This document shows positions 36,701-45,800 of a DNA stretch of 64,000 nucleotides, in pieces. The stretch comes from Helicoverpa zea (taxonomy: Eukaryota; Arthropoda; Insecta; Lepidoptera; Noctuidae). A program made the position numbers and the translations under genes. Under the pieces are notes generated by a model, which was not told the origin of the DNA, did not search any database, and saw nothing but the letters and a program-made list of their open reading frames with translations. Location: positions 12,108,001 through 12,172,000 of the forward strand of contig NC_061453.1 in the NCBI RefSeq assembly GCF_022581195.2. The letters run 5' to 3'. Position 1 is the stretch's first letter. Each line of letters begins with the position of its first letter.

Positions 36701-38716
36701 AAAAGGCGCGGTCATCGACCCTGCATTTTTGGCGCTCATTTAATTTATAATATACTTATAGATGGGTATGAAAGGGCTGCCGTAGTATAATCTGAACTTA
36801 TTAGATTTTTTAATTTTGATTGTCTTAAATAACAACTATCATGTTATTTATTTATCTGTTTTCCATACACTATCTTATTGGTATCCAGCAAGTTTTAATA
36901 TCTTGTAAGAATTATTTCTTTCCTAAACTTTATTTTATAAGATACATTCTTATAAAATAAAGTTTAGGAAATTCCAATTAAATCTAATTTTATAATTTCC
37001 TACATTTAATTCTCATTAAAAACATTCATTTACTTTATGATTTTGACTAATGCTGTGATTGTTTCTATAACATATTTAAACTTTTCAATACTAATTGAAA
37101 AGTACACTAATGATTGTGTTAACAATCAATTATAAAACAAATGAGCTAATTATTTTAAACAGCTAAGTACCTGGCTGCATAATTTATAAATAGGTGATGA
37201 GGAAAACTACATTTCGACATAACAATATCTAAAACCATATTATTGGATCATAACATACATGTAGATGTTATTTTTCAGTTTACAAAGGTTACCTACAGGA
37301 AAATTTCATAGATTAGAATTTGTATTTTTAAACGTTGGCCTTGATTCAATTTTGACTGGGAAATCCCAATCATATAAACAATACAAGTTTTTCAGAGACT
37401 TACAACTGCGTTTTTTGCTGCAATTACAGTTTGTTTTCAGTACTTTTTTTCCTCACAAAATATTTTGTGATACGTATTTTTAAATAAATTTTATTACAGT
37501 GGTAATTGTACTGAATAACATTTTTTTTCAAAGAGTTGCAAACTCTGATTGTTCTACAAACAATTCAAAAACAAGCTTTTGAGTATATATTTACTAGACA
37601 CACATACTTAATTACATGTTGTAAGTGCCTAACACTTATTTTGATAAGCACCCTGTGGCTTAAGTCCCTACCTACTCACAGCTGGATAGCATGCTTTCCA
37701 GACAGATTTTTCCTTATAACTTAAGAGGGTTTCTGTTATAACTACTAACTATTTTTGCAAACTTGTTATAATACAACATATTATTACCTATGTATTTTTG
37801 GTACATAAAAGGCTATTTTCAAATTCTTAAATAAGTAAACTTATCCTAAGACTGTATATCTCCCTTGTAGATATTGGATAATGACTATAAAAGTAATGGA
37901 GTAGCTGATAAAGCAACATCATTAATAACTACGGATACTATAATCATGTAGCAGCACTATTATTACTCAACATCGTGTTTTCTGATTTATTTCATTGAAC
38001 TTACATTTCTTATCACAATATTGTTTTCTGTTATCTGAACATTACAGGAAACATGTGTAAAGATTATCTCATAGCCACACTGAATTAGATTTTTTTATAC
38101 AAGACTTAGAAGATTTAAATTTAAAAGCACCCAGCTCATTTATAATACCAAAAAGTTTTTATGTGTCATGCAAGCACTAAACATGTTGACCTTTGCCATA
38201 AAAAAACAGAGGCTCATTAATGGTCACTCTGTATAAAAAAAAAAAACAAGTCAAAGCAAAGTCCAATGCAATGCAGGCAGCATTAACTAAAAATCACCTT
38301 GAAACTGTTAATTGTTTTAAGTCATGAAAGAAATAATAGAAACAATTTGAGCCTAATTATGAATAAACTGTATTACTGCTTCTGGAAATATTAGGCAGTA
38401 AAAAACCCACTCATTAGTGTCAAGTATAGGAAGAATATTCATAGCTTTATTAATAGATCTCTTAAAAATAAAAACATAAAAATACCTCGTGAAATGGTCC
38501 TTCTCCATCTTGGAACAGTTGTTGGAAGGCAAGCTCATTCCTTTGTGCGTCAGACAGGAAGGATTCCGTTTCCCCGGCGTCAGATCTCTTGTGGTGCAGC
38601 TTTACACCTCCCGCGTAAATAGGAGTCACTACTTTAGGCGTAAACACATTTTCCTCTACCCTCACAAGCAGAGGTTTTGGCACATCCTCTTCGAGAGATG
38701 GATCTCCGTCAGACAT
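12785..38716 (-). CDS. Anoctamin (TMEM16) family protein, complete
   Basis: Calcium-gated chloride channel and/or lipid scramblase of the plasma membrane (family knowledge). Eighteen exons join in frame to about 975 residues: 38716-38486, 34421-34327, 29416-29200, 28752-28687, 25781-25621, 25201-25033, 24654-24534, 24252-24141, 23642-23482, 23179-23043, 22565-22302, 22010-21807, 21490-21342, 15741-15656, 15525-15320, 14958-14795, 13583-13481 and 13066-12785. The N-terminal domain has FNDGVRSIDYVLVWEAF. Helix 6 has KQFINTIVEMMMP (about residues 667-679), and helices 7-8 have PEYLEM and NNVLEMRLD (about 718-756). These supply the Asn, four Glu and one Asp of the known calcium site, so the pocket looks intact. 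The start is ATG at 38714-38716. The C-terminus carries an unusual Arg/Ser/Ala repeat near 12895-12955. The last exon could be shorter if a further splice exists. Vertebrate-style subtype (ANO1-7 type) is inferred only. Confidence 0.92.
13251..13412. repeat. 28-bp tandem repeat, about 5.8 copies
   Basis: AAGGAACAATTTTACAGTCA followed by TACATAAT repeats at 13251, 13279, 13307, 13335, 13363 and 13391, with one A-to-C change in the third copy. It lies in the anoctamin intron between the last two exons. Near-identity suggests recent expansion. Confidence 0.9.
13693..14112. mobile_element. Hairpin-type MITE interrupted by an RTE fragment
   Basis: The left arm 13693-13746 and right arm 14051-14112 are inverted copies around AGCTGAAAATTGGTGAGATC. 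The arms differ by a small insertion. The RTE fragment at 13864-14047 lies at the inner edge of the right arm, with its own target duplication, so it arrived later. Confidence 0.65.
13864..14047 (+). mobile_element. 5'-truncated RTE-type LINE tail with 12-bp target duplication
   Basis: Translation gives GRGRPKKRWMDCLKDDMN and, further on, KWKKMTYCADPN then a stop. This is the C-terminal end of RTE-class reverse transcriptase polyproteins as I know it from Lepidoptera. ATTATATTTTAA occurs immediately before (13852-13863) and after (14048-14059), a target-site duplication. Only the final 60 or so codons remain. Confidence 0.8.
14445..14475. repeat. 31-bp duplicate of the exon-16 splice donor region
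   Basis: The same 31 bases (starting AATAAAGTCCATATTCACCT) occur at 14777-14807, where they span the minus-strand splice donor of the anoctamin exon 14958-14795. This copy lies in the next intron and keeps the donor dinucleotide, so it is a decoy donor without an exon. Confidence 0.7.
14524..14740 (-). repeat. Interspersed repeat, copy 2 (noctuid-type)
   Basis: Reverse-complement relative of 1141-1282, here longer. It holds CTTCCAGTCTAACCGGATTC and GCCTATCTGACCTCCTCAAC. It lies in an anoctamin intron between the two copies of the 31-bp duplication. Confidence 0.75.
15742..16502 (+). other. Anoctamin intron and probable 5' untranslated region of the LINE
   Basis: I cannot place the exact 5' end of the LINE. 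A GC-richer patch at 15970-16035 (GGAGGCGGTCAGCTGTCAAC) might be part of its internal promoter, but nothing in the sequence decides this. Alignment to further genomic copies would fix the boundary. Confidence 0.3.
16503..18071 (+). CDS. LINE ORF1 protein: coiled coil plus degenerate SGNH-like domain
   Basis: A 522-residue open frame directly ahead of a LINE ORF2. Residues 5-90 and about 150-270 are charged and heptad-rich, typical of the coiled coils that trimerise LINE ORF1 proteins. A middle segment is Ser/Thr/Pro/Asn-rich linker. From about residue 375 there is MLFGDSLAVNKQ, then FIICALPYSKNFT and DTMYLSFYYKRQIAIL, which is the layout of the SGNH esterase domain found in ORF1 of CR1-like LINEs. 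The Ser of GDS is present, but the usual Asp-x-x-His near the end reads Asp-Thr-Met-Tyr, so it is unlikely to be an active esterase. I see no CCHC knuckles. The frame is uninterrupted, suggesting a young insertion. Confidence 0.75.
   Translation: MFVMTRKATAKDMEVKLKLALEKLKTSEELCQQLLRERDDSEEEIQKIISKNSELKSQLAELHIQYMDVLDQRDRLQDFVGSFSECSDAHERALSRIKVLETSLNDAHKSIICFKQTQQQQESDDTHRLFSELVTSNPPHINNLSHKKIKKYIRINKLIQKIKKVCHKQKSTHKLNNLLKTKVELKNQLNLCTNQLLQSRLMYDQDTLVLQQEMLELQRELTKITHKYETAQYQVKAHILATDELLQLGSENMDRLDSLKNKYTNCTCSQPAVQAVPELTSPSTMQSAVSSDIIPPVVNVQCNIPPSSISYNNNSENQNNISQIFSDRFGLGFGKLISQYCKSKIINNCSPGASYNEIIETIKLTNLNTTSTAIMLFGDSLAVNKQNIIDCVELMIKLNNTTNCKFIICALPYSKNFTIEQNQYIFNLNLLMYNITRQYNNRIMYFDTNKFINNFVVTNDTMYLSFYYKRQIAILIANNIQIDPGSTTVTSSFNNISSSTNTTIDTPDSLNYMVRQRVGHIN
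18143..20899 (+). CDS. LINE ORF2: endonuclease and reverse transcriptase (jockey/CR1-like)
   Basis: Nicks target DNA and copies the element RNA by target-primed reverse transcription (family knowledge). The 918-residue frame has endonuclease motifs (TEHW, YRPPSG, CGDFNVN, SDH), then reverse transcriptase motifs: NFRPISILPALSKIFEKLI, FTKGRST, FCDLSKAFDCVQHE, LGVPQGSILGPFLF, the catalytic FADD near 20063-20074, and FLGITVDSKIQW. No RNase H follows. The first in-frame ATG is at 18143, but the frame is open from 18029 and codes for VVHQNIQGLSGK, the expected start of the endonuclease. The true protein therefore probably begins upstream, in a frame overlapping the ORF1 end. All catalytic residues I can check are present. 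Its 3' untranslated part runs to the hexamer tail. Confidence 0.88.
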   Translation: MVQVMCITEHWHRNSEIIFLNNSNYTVQSSFVRKETIHGGSLIIVTNNLKCKERSDIVKLSVERNVELSCVELEQFVIICVYRPPSGDFNTFESVMENSLSKLNSTSKSLLVCGDFNVNILESSSLTTRLLNLFKSFNLVNLFLEPTRITATSSTCLDNIFTNCSATETLITNGLTSDHCGQLARFPDKKNKIKREITCRPLTTSRFNRFKNNINAKLDSEILNKNNPHLMYGALFDIIKYEFNSSFKTKTLVLKETANFNEWATPGIYKSRAKLYELYEMKNYNFDENFIRFVRNYSKLFKKVCHAAKSMYFSNKIKNSKSIIKATWNIINSETGKIKQRDNQYKIINENQVYEKDSDVAREFNTFFSNIPIKTTSGLDSSATNAEKLLRSSVSQCEATFTFSYISPYDIVRTFKSLNSKKTGDLWGISVKVLNCIIDDIAPYLARIFNECIDSGTFPELMKYSKVIPLFKSGSKNDLGNFRPISILPALSKIFEKLILNQLLRHFNSYNILHAEQYGFTKGRSTTDAGVALLKHIFSAWEKSQNAIGVFCDLSKAFDCVQHETLTQKLKYYGIRDSALSVISSYLSGRMQCVDVNGVKSSNLPVRLGVPQGSILGPFLFLVYINDLPYYLKSLCDVVLFADDTSLIFKVDRNRVDFDDVNSCLSLVTQWFTANNLVLNTKKTKCIKFALPNVKNLGPGVILNNEELETVHATTFLGITVDSKIQWGEHITGITGKLSSAAYAVRKVRALTDVATARLVYFSYFHCIMSYGILMWGNAADIENVFVLQKRAVRAIYKLGARVSLRERFKDIGILTVASQYIYANIIYVRQNLDSYSKNSDVHHFNTRNKHKLTAPNYRLHKVHGSFVGLCVRIYNRIPVHLLELTDSSFKNKIKEILVKKAYYNVNDYFTDKRRWQL
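20900..21199 (+). mobile_element. LINE 3' untranslated region and (TTTGAC)n tail
   Basis: AT-rich 3' end finishing in about five TTTGAC hexamers at 21171-21199, rather than a poly(A). Short tandem tails of this sort mark CR1/L2/jockey relatives. The same 3' sequence recurs inverted at 46797-47362. Confidence 0.8.
23694..23833. mobile_element. 140-bp MITE with long inverted ends
   Basis: CTTACCACAAAAACTTTTTA at the left is mirrored by TTAAAGTTTTTGTAGTAAGG at the right. A second inner block, ACTTGTCTAAAAAAA, is also mirrored. It lies in the anoctamin intron next to exon 23642-23482. Confidence 0.75.
25782..28686. other. Anoctamin intron without recognisable features
   Basis: A 2.9-kb AT-rich intron. 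Open frames at 26663-26926 and 27386-27622 lack motifs. I see no repeat pair or RNA here. Confidence 0.45.
28835..28867. repeat. Perfect 15-bp stem hairpin
   Basis: CCTTTTCCTCCTCTA, loop CAA, then the exact complement. It lies in the intron just before exon 28752-28687 on the minus strand (on the acceptor side). Purine/pyrimidine-strand asymmetry is strong. Confidence 0.8.
30964..31698. mobile_element. 735-bp DNA transposon with arrays of short subterminal motifs
   Basis: Both ends carry a nearly identical inverted repeat of about 85 bp beginning CTAGCCTTTAGGTTCATAAC. Inside it, and continuing inward on both sides, is an array of imperfect 13- to 16-bp units of the type CTTCCCAAAACG (about ten units per side, more diverged inward). 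CTAG at each outer edge may be the target duplication or part of the ends. The minus frame at 31281-31466 has no recognised domain, so the element is probably non-autonomous. It lies within an anoctamin intron. Superfamily not determined. Confidence 0.8.
33669..33899. mobile_element. 231-bp MITE with 58-bp perfect inverted repeats
   Basis: 33672-33729 and 33839-33896 are exact inverted copies beginning AGTTCGGCCATTCAGAGAAT. The symmetry extends three bases outward to TAT/ATA, consistent with a TA or TATA target. No coding capacity. Perfect arms suggest recent activity. Confidence 0.88.
34422..36919. other. First anoctamin intron, left part
   Basis: Mostly featureless. A GC-richer patch at 36060-36165 (GAGGTCACGACCCTCAGCAT and GGAGGAGGATAGG) looks like a dispersed noctuid repeat, but I have no second copy in the window to prove it. 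A degenerate repeat related to 2964-3060 lies near 35590-35692. Confidence 0.4.
36920..36970. repeat. Perfect 22-bp stem hairpin with 7-base loop
   Basis: TTCCTAAACTTTATTTTATA plus AG pairs exactly with 36949-36970 around the loop ATACATT. It lies in the long first intron of the anoctamin gene. Either a very small transposon footprint or a small structured RNA; nothing decides between them. Confidence 0.8.
36971..38485. other. First anoctamin intron, right part
   Basis: AT-rich, without genes or clear repeats. Frames at 37265-37483 and 37536-37724 look like chance. Confidence 0.4.
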
Positions 38717-39893
38717 CACATAAAACTAACACGCCAAATACTTTCACACCACTACTTAATAACTTTTCGCACGGTTCATATCCAAGATGAGCTTTTCCTT
38801 CCGATTTATTAGTCATACACGGAACCGTACTATGACCAGATTTATCTCGTTTTCTTTCACACGATCTACAACTTTGAACCGAATCTGAATTAAAAACAAA
38901 CGTATGTATATTTATTTAGATATCTACAACAAGTACGTTGACTGTTTTATCTAATCTACGCTGCTTCGGAAGCCGAGACAACGCGAAACTATTTCAAGGG
39001 GAACGAAGAAAAGAAAGATCTTTTTGTATCAGACTGAGAATGACATTCATATCACAGAGGCAATTAAGCTAATTTGGTATTCACATGAGATAGTACTATA
39101 GAATTTCTTGACACATAAAAGAGATGCAAACGTTAACGATGCTTAAAATGTAAATACGTACGTATGACGTCTGACATTTAATTACGTAGAGCTGCACCCG
39201 TAGTATATTTTGAGGTGTCGATAATTTTGACACCCATTTTGAGATTTTACATATTATATTACATACAACGTATCTGCGTATAGCCTTAAGATATTAAGTT
39301 TACGTATGGAGTCAAAGAACAATGTTATAGCAGTCATTTTTTTCTTTTTTTCTACGTTGGTGAGTCACAAATAGATAGCGATTGTTTCGATTTTATTTCG
39401 CAGGTCAATATATCTTGTCACTAAAACACATATTAAAAGAAAAAGAGCTAAAATTGAAAGAGTTTTAGTACTCCGGCATTCTACTATGCAAGGAAATCGA
39501 TATGGCATTTATTTTTTTATCGATACATGGTTTTCTCTGTTTCTGACAGCAGGCGCGCAAGCAGTTTTGTTTTTAATTATCGCCTTTTACTTAATAATAT
39601 TACTGAAATGTTTAAGCAGGAAATAAAATTTATAATTATTTAAGTCATTATTTCTAAATATTTTGAATATTAATTGTAAACCACTAGCAGACTATGTAGC
39701 ATTGTAAAAATGCTATTCTTTTTACTATGGCAACAAATTATGCCACGCCGCTCATGATCTGTCAATTCGCGTCGCCGAAAAACGAAAAGGGATAGGTTGC
39801 CGGCGAAATATTTCTATTATATTATTTTATAAATATATTTACAGTGCTATTTATGTGCAATAATATAAAAGAGGGAAATATCACAAACCCAAA
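38717..39893. promoter_or_regulatory. Divergent upstream region between anoctamin and STT3A
   Basis: The two start codons, 38716 (-) and 39894 (+), are 1.18 kb apart and point away from each other, so both promoters must lie here unless distant non-coding exons exist. I see no canonical TATA at a convincing distance for either gene. A GC-richer spot at 39740-39805 near the STT3A side would fit a TATA-less housekeeping promoter. Inference from layout only. Confidence 0.4.
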
Positions 39894-42800
39894 ATGACGG
39901 TGGAGGTGCAAGCTAAGACGAGGCTCCCGCAGCTATCGTCTGACAAACAACTAACATTTATAAAATTGGCTGTTTTATCAATGGCAGCAATATTATGTGA
40001 GTAATTCTGGGAGTTAATAAGCATTAATATTAGTTTTAGAATCAGACCATAGCATGTCTTTTCGACAAAACATGATTTGTATCGATTTTTGTTATGACTT
40101 ACGTGGTCATATTGTGATAAGCAATGGCGATAAATGTGCTGATTCAATGAAAACATAAAACGTAACTTGTTATATTTGTATCGGATAACAGTAATACCAT
40201 GTGTTTACAGTTGTAAAACACCAGAAGTTAAAGTTATAACAGTGTTACGTTATGTAAATTGTAATAAACCGGCACCTGTACCATGTTTACGACAAGTGCC
40301 TTTTAACTCTCGAAAAACCAATAGGCTGTAAGCCTCGTAGCTTTCTAAATTCTTATTTAATTCTACCCATACTCATAGAACAATACAAAATACTAATATT
40401 TCTATTTTTTTGCATTTCCAGCCTTTGGAACGCGTCTGTTTTCCGTGCTTCGCTTCGAGAGCGTGATCCACGAGTTTGATCCTTATTTCAACTACAGAAC
40501 CACTAGATACCTCACTGAGGAAGGGTTCTATAACTTCCACAACTGGTTCGATGATAGAGCATGGTATCCTCTGGGACGTATCATTGGTGGTAAGTGCTAA
40601 ACGTATACTTTTAAGTAATCAGCGTTCTGTGACTACAAGGAAAAATAATAATTTGTAGAGCATAATACTGGCATTAGTTGTCATAACTGAGTAGCACAGC
40701 TACTTTCTTAGTGTTTACTCTTTTTTAGGGTTCCGTAGCCAAAATGGCAAAAACGGAACCCTTATAGTTTCGTCATGTCCGTCTGTCCGTCTGTCCGTCT
40801 GTCCGTCTGTCACAGCCGATTTACTCGGAAACTATAAGTACTACAGTGATGAAATTTGATGGGAATATGTGTTGTATGAACCGCTACAAAAATATGACAC
40901 TAAATAGTAAAAAAAAGAATTGGGGGTGGGGCCCCCCATACATGTAACTGAGGGATGAAATTTTTTTTTTCGATGTACATACCCGTGTGGGGTATCAATG
41001 GAAAGGTCTTTTAAAATGATATAAAGTTTTCTAAAAAACATTTTTCTTAAAGTGAACGGTTTTTGAGATATCAGCTCTCAAAGTCGTAAAAAGTATGTCC
41101 CCCCCCCTCTATTTTTATAACTACGGGGTATAAAATTCTAAAAAAAATAGAGGTGATGCATGCTAATTAACTCTTTCAACGATTTTTGGTTTGATCAAAG
41201 TATCTCTTATAGTTTTTGAGATAGGTTGATTTAACTGTAATTTACGGAACCCTTCGTGCACGAGTCCGACTCGCACTTGGCCGGTTTTTTTTCAATACTG
41301 TTGTTATTATGTGGTCTACGACAGTTATACTGTATTATGTATTTTAATGGTGGAAGCTTGTTGTTAGAAACTTAGAAATACATTAAGTTATTAAAATTGT
41401 CATTAGTCTGTAAGTTTTCTAAGAATAAATAAATAAATAAAAGAAAAGACAGATGTATGGGTAAAGTTTTATATTGATACATTGCCTAGTTGTTACTCAG
41501 AAGGTGAAGCCTACAAGCCTACATGTGTATTTCCAAGTTGCATCTTTACACCTTTACTAAAGGTAAAGCTAGTACCAACAATATAATTTTACAACCCTCC
41601 AATCATTACTGAACAGAATATAAATATATTTCTTTGTTCAAAGAGGGCACAATAAAAATTCAAACTGGAAATCAGTAAACCAAACTAGTATGTCAGCTCA
41701 GTAGCTAATGTCTTATATATAAACTTATAGTTGTAATCTACATTCAAACTTCTCCAGCTAAAATCCATTGTCCATTTCCAGGTACCATCTACCCAGGGTT
41801 GATGGTGACGTCGGCCACCCTGTACAATGTGATGCAGTTCCTCAACATCACTATAGACATCAGGAATGTGTGTGTCTTCCTTGCTCCATTCTTCTCCTCA
41901 CTCACTACTATTGTCACTTACCTGCTGACTAAGGAGTTGAAGGTATGTTCTTTCTTCAAATTAGGTCTAGTCTTGAAATGTGCAAAATTTGGTCCCTCAG
42001 GGTTACCAAGATACAAAATTCTTTTTTTGGGATTGGAGGAGTATAATCAAAAAAATTGCATACAAATACAGTGTTCTTTTTAGATTGTCCATACAAGTTT
42101 CTTACTAACCATTAATTAATATGTTTTTTTATTTAGCTGATATTGTTCCACTGTTGAGCAAAAGTTTTCCCCATGGCCTTCCATCCCTATTGTAAGCTTT
42201 TTGTGGCCAGTCCACGTGAAACCTATCCAAGCTATCATATCTATTAATATGCATTCTTAAAAAAAATATTCATCATTATTACCCTTATTTAACAAACAAT
42301 TTCATCAATACCATTAGCAAAACTATACCAACACCATGTGTAATTCTTATTTCACAGGATGAAGGTGCAGGTCTAGTAGCAGCAGCCATGATAGCCATCG
42401 TGCCCGGCTACATCAGTCGTTCCGTCGCCGGAAGCTACGACAACGAAGGCATTGCCATCTTCTGCATGCTGCTCACTTACTACTTCTGGATCAAAGCGGT
42501 TAACACCGGTACTATCCTATGGGCTACTATGACTGCGCTTGCTTATTTCTACATGGTGAGTTATATTTTTTAAATAAATCTGTGGTTGTTTCATAGTAGT
42601 TCCCTGCTGCTGTTCGTAAGTTTAGTCTTGATAACTACACAATGAAAATAATTGTGATCTTCGCTAATAGTTATAAATACAGTTGAGATAAACATATTGC
42701 TGAACTCTAAAAAGTTTAAAGCAGTTATAAATCAGTGTTCAAAGAAACACTATGAATGCCTTTACCAAACAATAGCAACCGTAAAATTGCCGCCCATCAA

Positions 42801-45800
42801 ATCGGCGTTTTGAAAACTGTAAATGATTTGCTTATTGTTTTGGTTAAATGGTGCAACCCACCGTAAGAAGTTAAAAATAAAACATGCGGGCGAAATCGCG
42901 AAATAGTAGCTAGTATTTACCAGTCAAGCTAAGTTACACCCAATTTCATGGTGACTTTAAAAATATATAAACAAAACTTCACGATTGTATTGAAATAAAT
43001 CAGTTAATGTATTTACAAGATTACCGATAAAAATTGATTACTTTTAGCAATAAATAATCATTGATAATTTCTGATTGGTTTATTATACTTGGAATAATAA
43101 AGATTTCTGTGCCACTAACAGAAGTTTTACAAACCAATCATAGAGCATAAAGATGACAGTTTCACACTAATAAGTTTGAATTCTGAACTTTTTGGTTTTT
43201 GCTCTGTCGTACAAACATATGAATACTTTTTATTGCTTTCGTTATCAGTCCATGTGTGCCTTATGTACACATAAAAATTAATCTATAATGGCTTTAGCAA
43301 TAAAAGAAGAAAAAGAAGTTACTTTTTTGCAATTTGTTGTAGTAAATTAAGGTTACTATTGTCATGGGATACCTAAAGGTCACTTTATGACATGTTGAAG
43401 TCTCTATTAATGTTCTGTACCTTTCTTAATAAAGTATATAACATACCAAGTAAACAACTCAATACAATGACGCATCACCGCCCGCTCACGCACACATGCA
43501 AACAACGTGTGCCTTTAATTCTACAACCACAACTCCTATAAGTATAGTTTGTTTGCTTCAATGCGCTATTATTAGGAACTACTCGCCAAAGACAAATTCT
43601 ATCATAGTATATGTATGTATAATAGTATAATAGTCGACAACTATACTACCCTGATATGAAACCTTGCCCTCTCATTTACACACTCATTTCAATAATGGGC
43701 CTCCATTCCTTAAAAATCTTTGAAAACCTAGCTAGGGTTCCCAAAGTGAATAAAAGTAGGTACTCGCACAGATTATTCAAGTGAAAGGTAAAAATATAGG
43801 ATATAATATACTTATGCGGAACAATAATCACAAGTTATAAAAGCCACGGAGGAAAAATATCCCTCTCCAGTTTTTTCTAAATTCTCCATGGATAAACTTA
43901 ATAAAATAAAAGGGTTGCCAGCGCAGTGGTGTTCGGAAACGCGACAAATCCATTCAATTAGATCATTATATTTTATACCACAGCTTACCTACATTATATT
44001 TTTTTCCACAGGTCTCATCATGGGGAGGCTACGTGTTCCTGATAAACCTGATCCCTCTTCACGTGCTGGCTCTCATGTTGCTCGGCCGGTTCTCTGCTCG
44101 AGTGTACGTGGCATATAGTACACTGTACTGTGTGGGCACTATACTGTCTATGCAGATCTCTTTTGTTGGATTCCAGCCGGTACAGAGCTCGGAGCATATG
44201 CTGGTGAGAAATCTGTGATCTTTGTTTTTTTTTTGTGCAATTGAGTGTCGGAAGGGGCTTGCAAATAATGTGACGGTCAACTAGCAACACTACAAAAAAA
44301 GCCCCGTTGCTTTATGTAAGGAGACCACTCAGCAGTTCTTGTTACTGCAATGTACAAACCATTAAAATTCGTAAACGTAATACGTATTCGTATTTTCATT
44401 TACACAGTTTGGATTGTCAGCTAACTTAAACACTAAAAAGATGCTCGTCACAATAATGGCAATTGTAAACAAACTTATAATACTTATATTATTAAAATTA
44501 AGACTTCATTATTTCAAGTTAAAAACTACTTTTAACTTCTAAATATGAAACTAGGGCTACTTATTGAATATTTATAATTGTTTTCTAATTTTCCCAGGCG
44601 TTAGGAACATTTGGTCTCTGCCAGCTGTATGCCTTCACTCAGTACTTGCGTGAACACCTGTCTCCTGCCAACTTCGAGCTCCTGTTCAAAGCACTCCTCA
44701 CTACATTGCTGGCTACCTTAGGAACAGCTCTCGTCGCCCTTACACTTACTGGTAAGTTATCAACTATACTATAATATTACAAAGAGATATAGGCTTCAGA
44801 TACATTCGGTCTCTGCCAGCTGTATGCCTCCACTCAGTACTTGCGTGAACACCTATCTCCTGCTAACTTCGAGCTGCTGTTCAAAGTGCTCCTCACTACT
44901 CTGCTGGCCACACTAGGAACAGCCCTCGTCGCCCATACACTTACTGGTAAGTTAAAATTGGCCGTTAGTGACCTCATGATAGTCTAAACGTCACTATAGT
45001 CAAAGTATAGAATGTAAATTTGTGGCATTAAATAGCTTTGGATAAGCAAAGTTATTTGGCGGAGATTGGTCATGGAAAGTTTTAGAAGGGATGCTAAGTG
45101 TTTCTTCATCTTCCTCCAAAGTTTAAAGTTGAGAACAACAAGAACCTTTATTGAAAATGAAAAAGAAAAGATAACTTTTATTGCGCTAACATTCAAGTTT
45201 AAATGCGGTTTAAACACGAGTGTCACGCCGCTTGCCGTCACGACAATCATATCGATAATACCGCATTATTATTCACGTTAACAACGTTTATTTTACTTTT
45301 ACTGTATGTTTAATGCTTATATTTATTGCCACAGGTAAAATCTCACCATGGACTGGGCGTTTCTACTCTCTGCTGGACCCCTCGTATGCCAAGAACCACA
45401 TCCCCATCATTGGTAAGATATAATTTGTATTTTCCAGAAGTATAATTCGAAGATTCCCTTGCAGTCATTTTCAGAAAACAGACCTAGTAAAAGATTATCT
45501 AACATTCAAAATACAACCCTATTTTCAGTTACATAAGTCTCATATCAAGAGAGTACCGGGTTACGTACCGATTGTGCGATCAAAATACAACCTTTGAATA
45601 TGTTCCATGTCCCACAGCATCCTTTATTAGAACATCCTTCTATTCCAAACTCAAATACTATTTTGTTCAATATGATTATTCGAGCTCTTAACAAACGTTT
45701 GAAATTCACCCTTACACTCTCTAACATAAGCTCCATTTCCCCACAGCATCGGTCTCGGAGCATCAGCCCACATCGTGGTCGTCATTCTACTTCGACTTAC

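Noticed and set aside
43888..44290. Several overlapping frames around STT3A exon 5
   Set aside because: Only the frame of exon 44012-44203 carries conserved STT3 sequence; the others are shadows.
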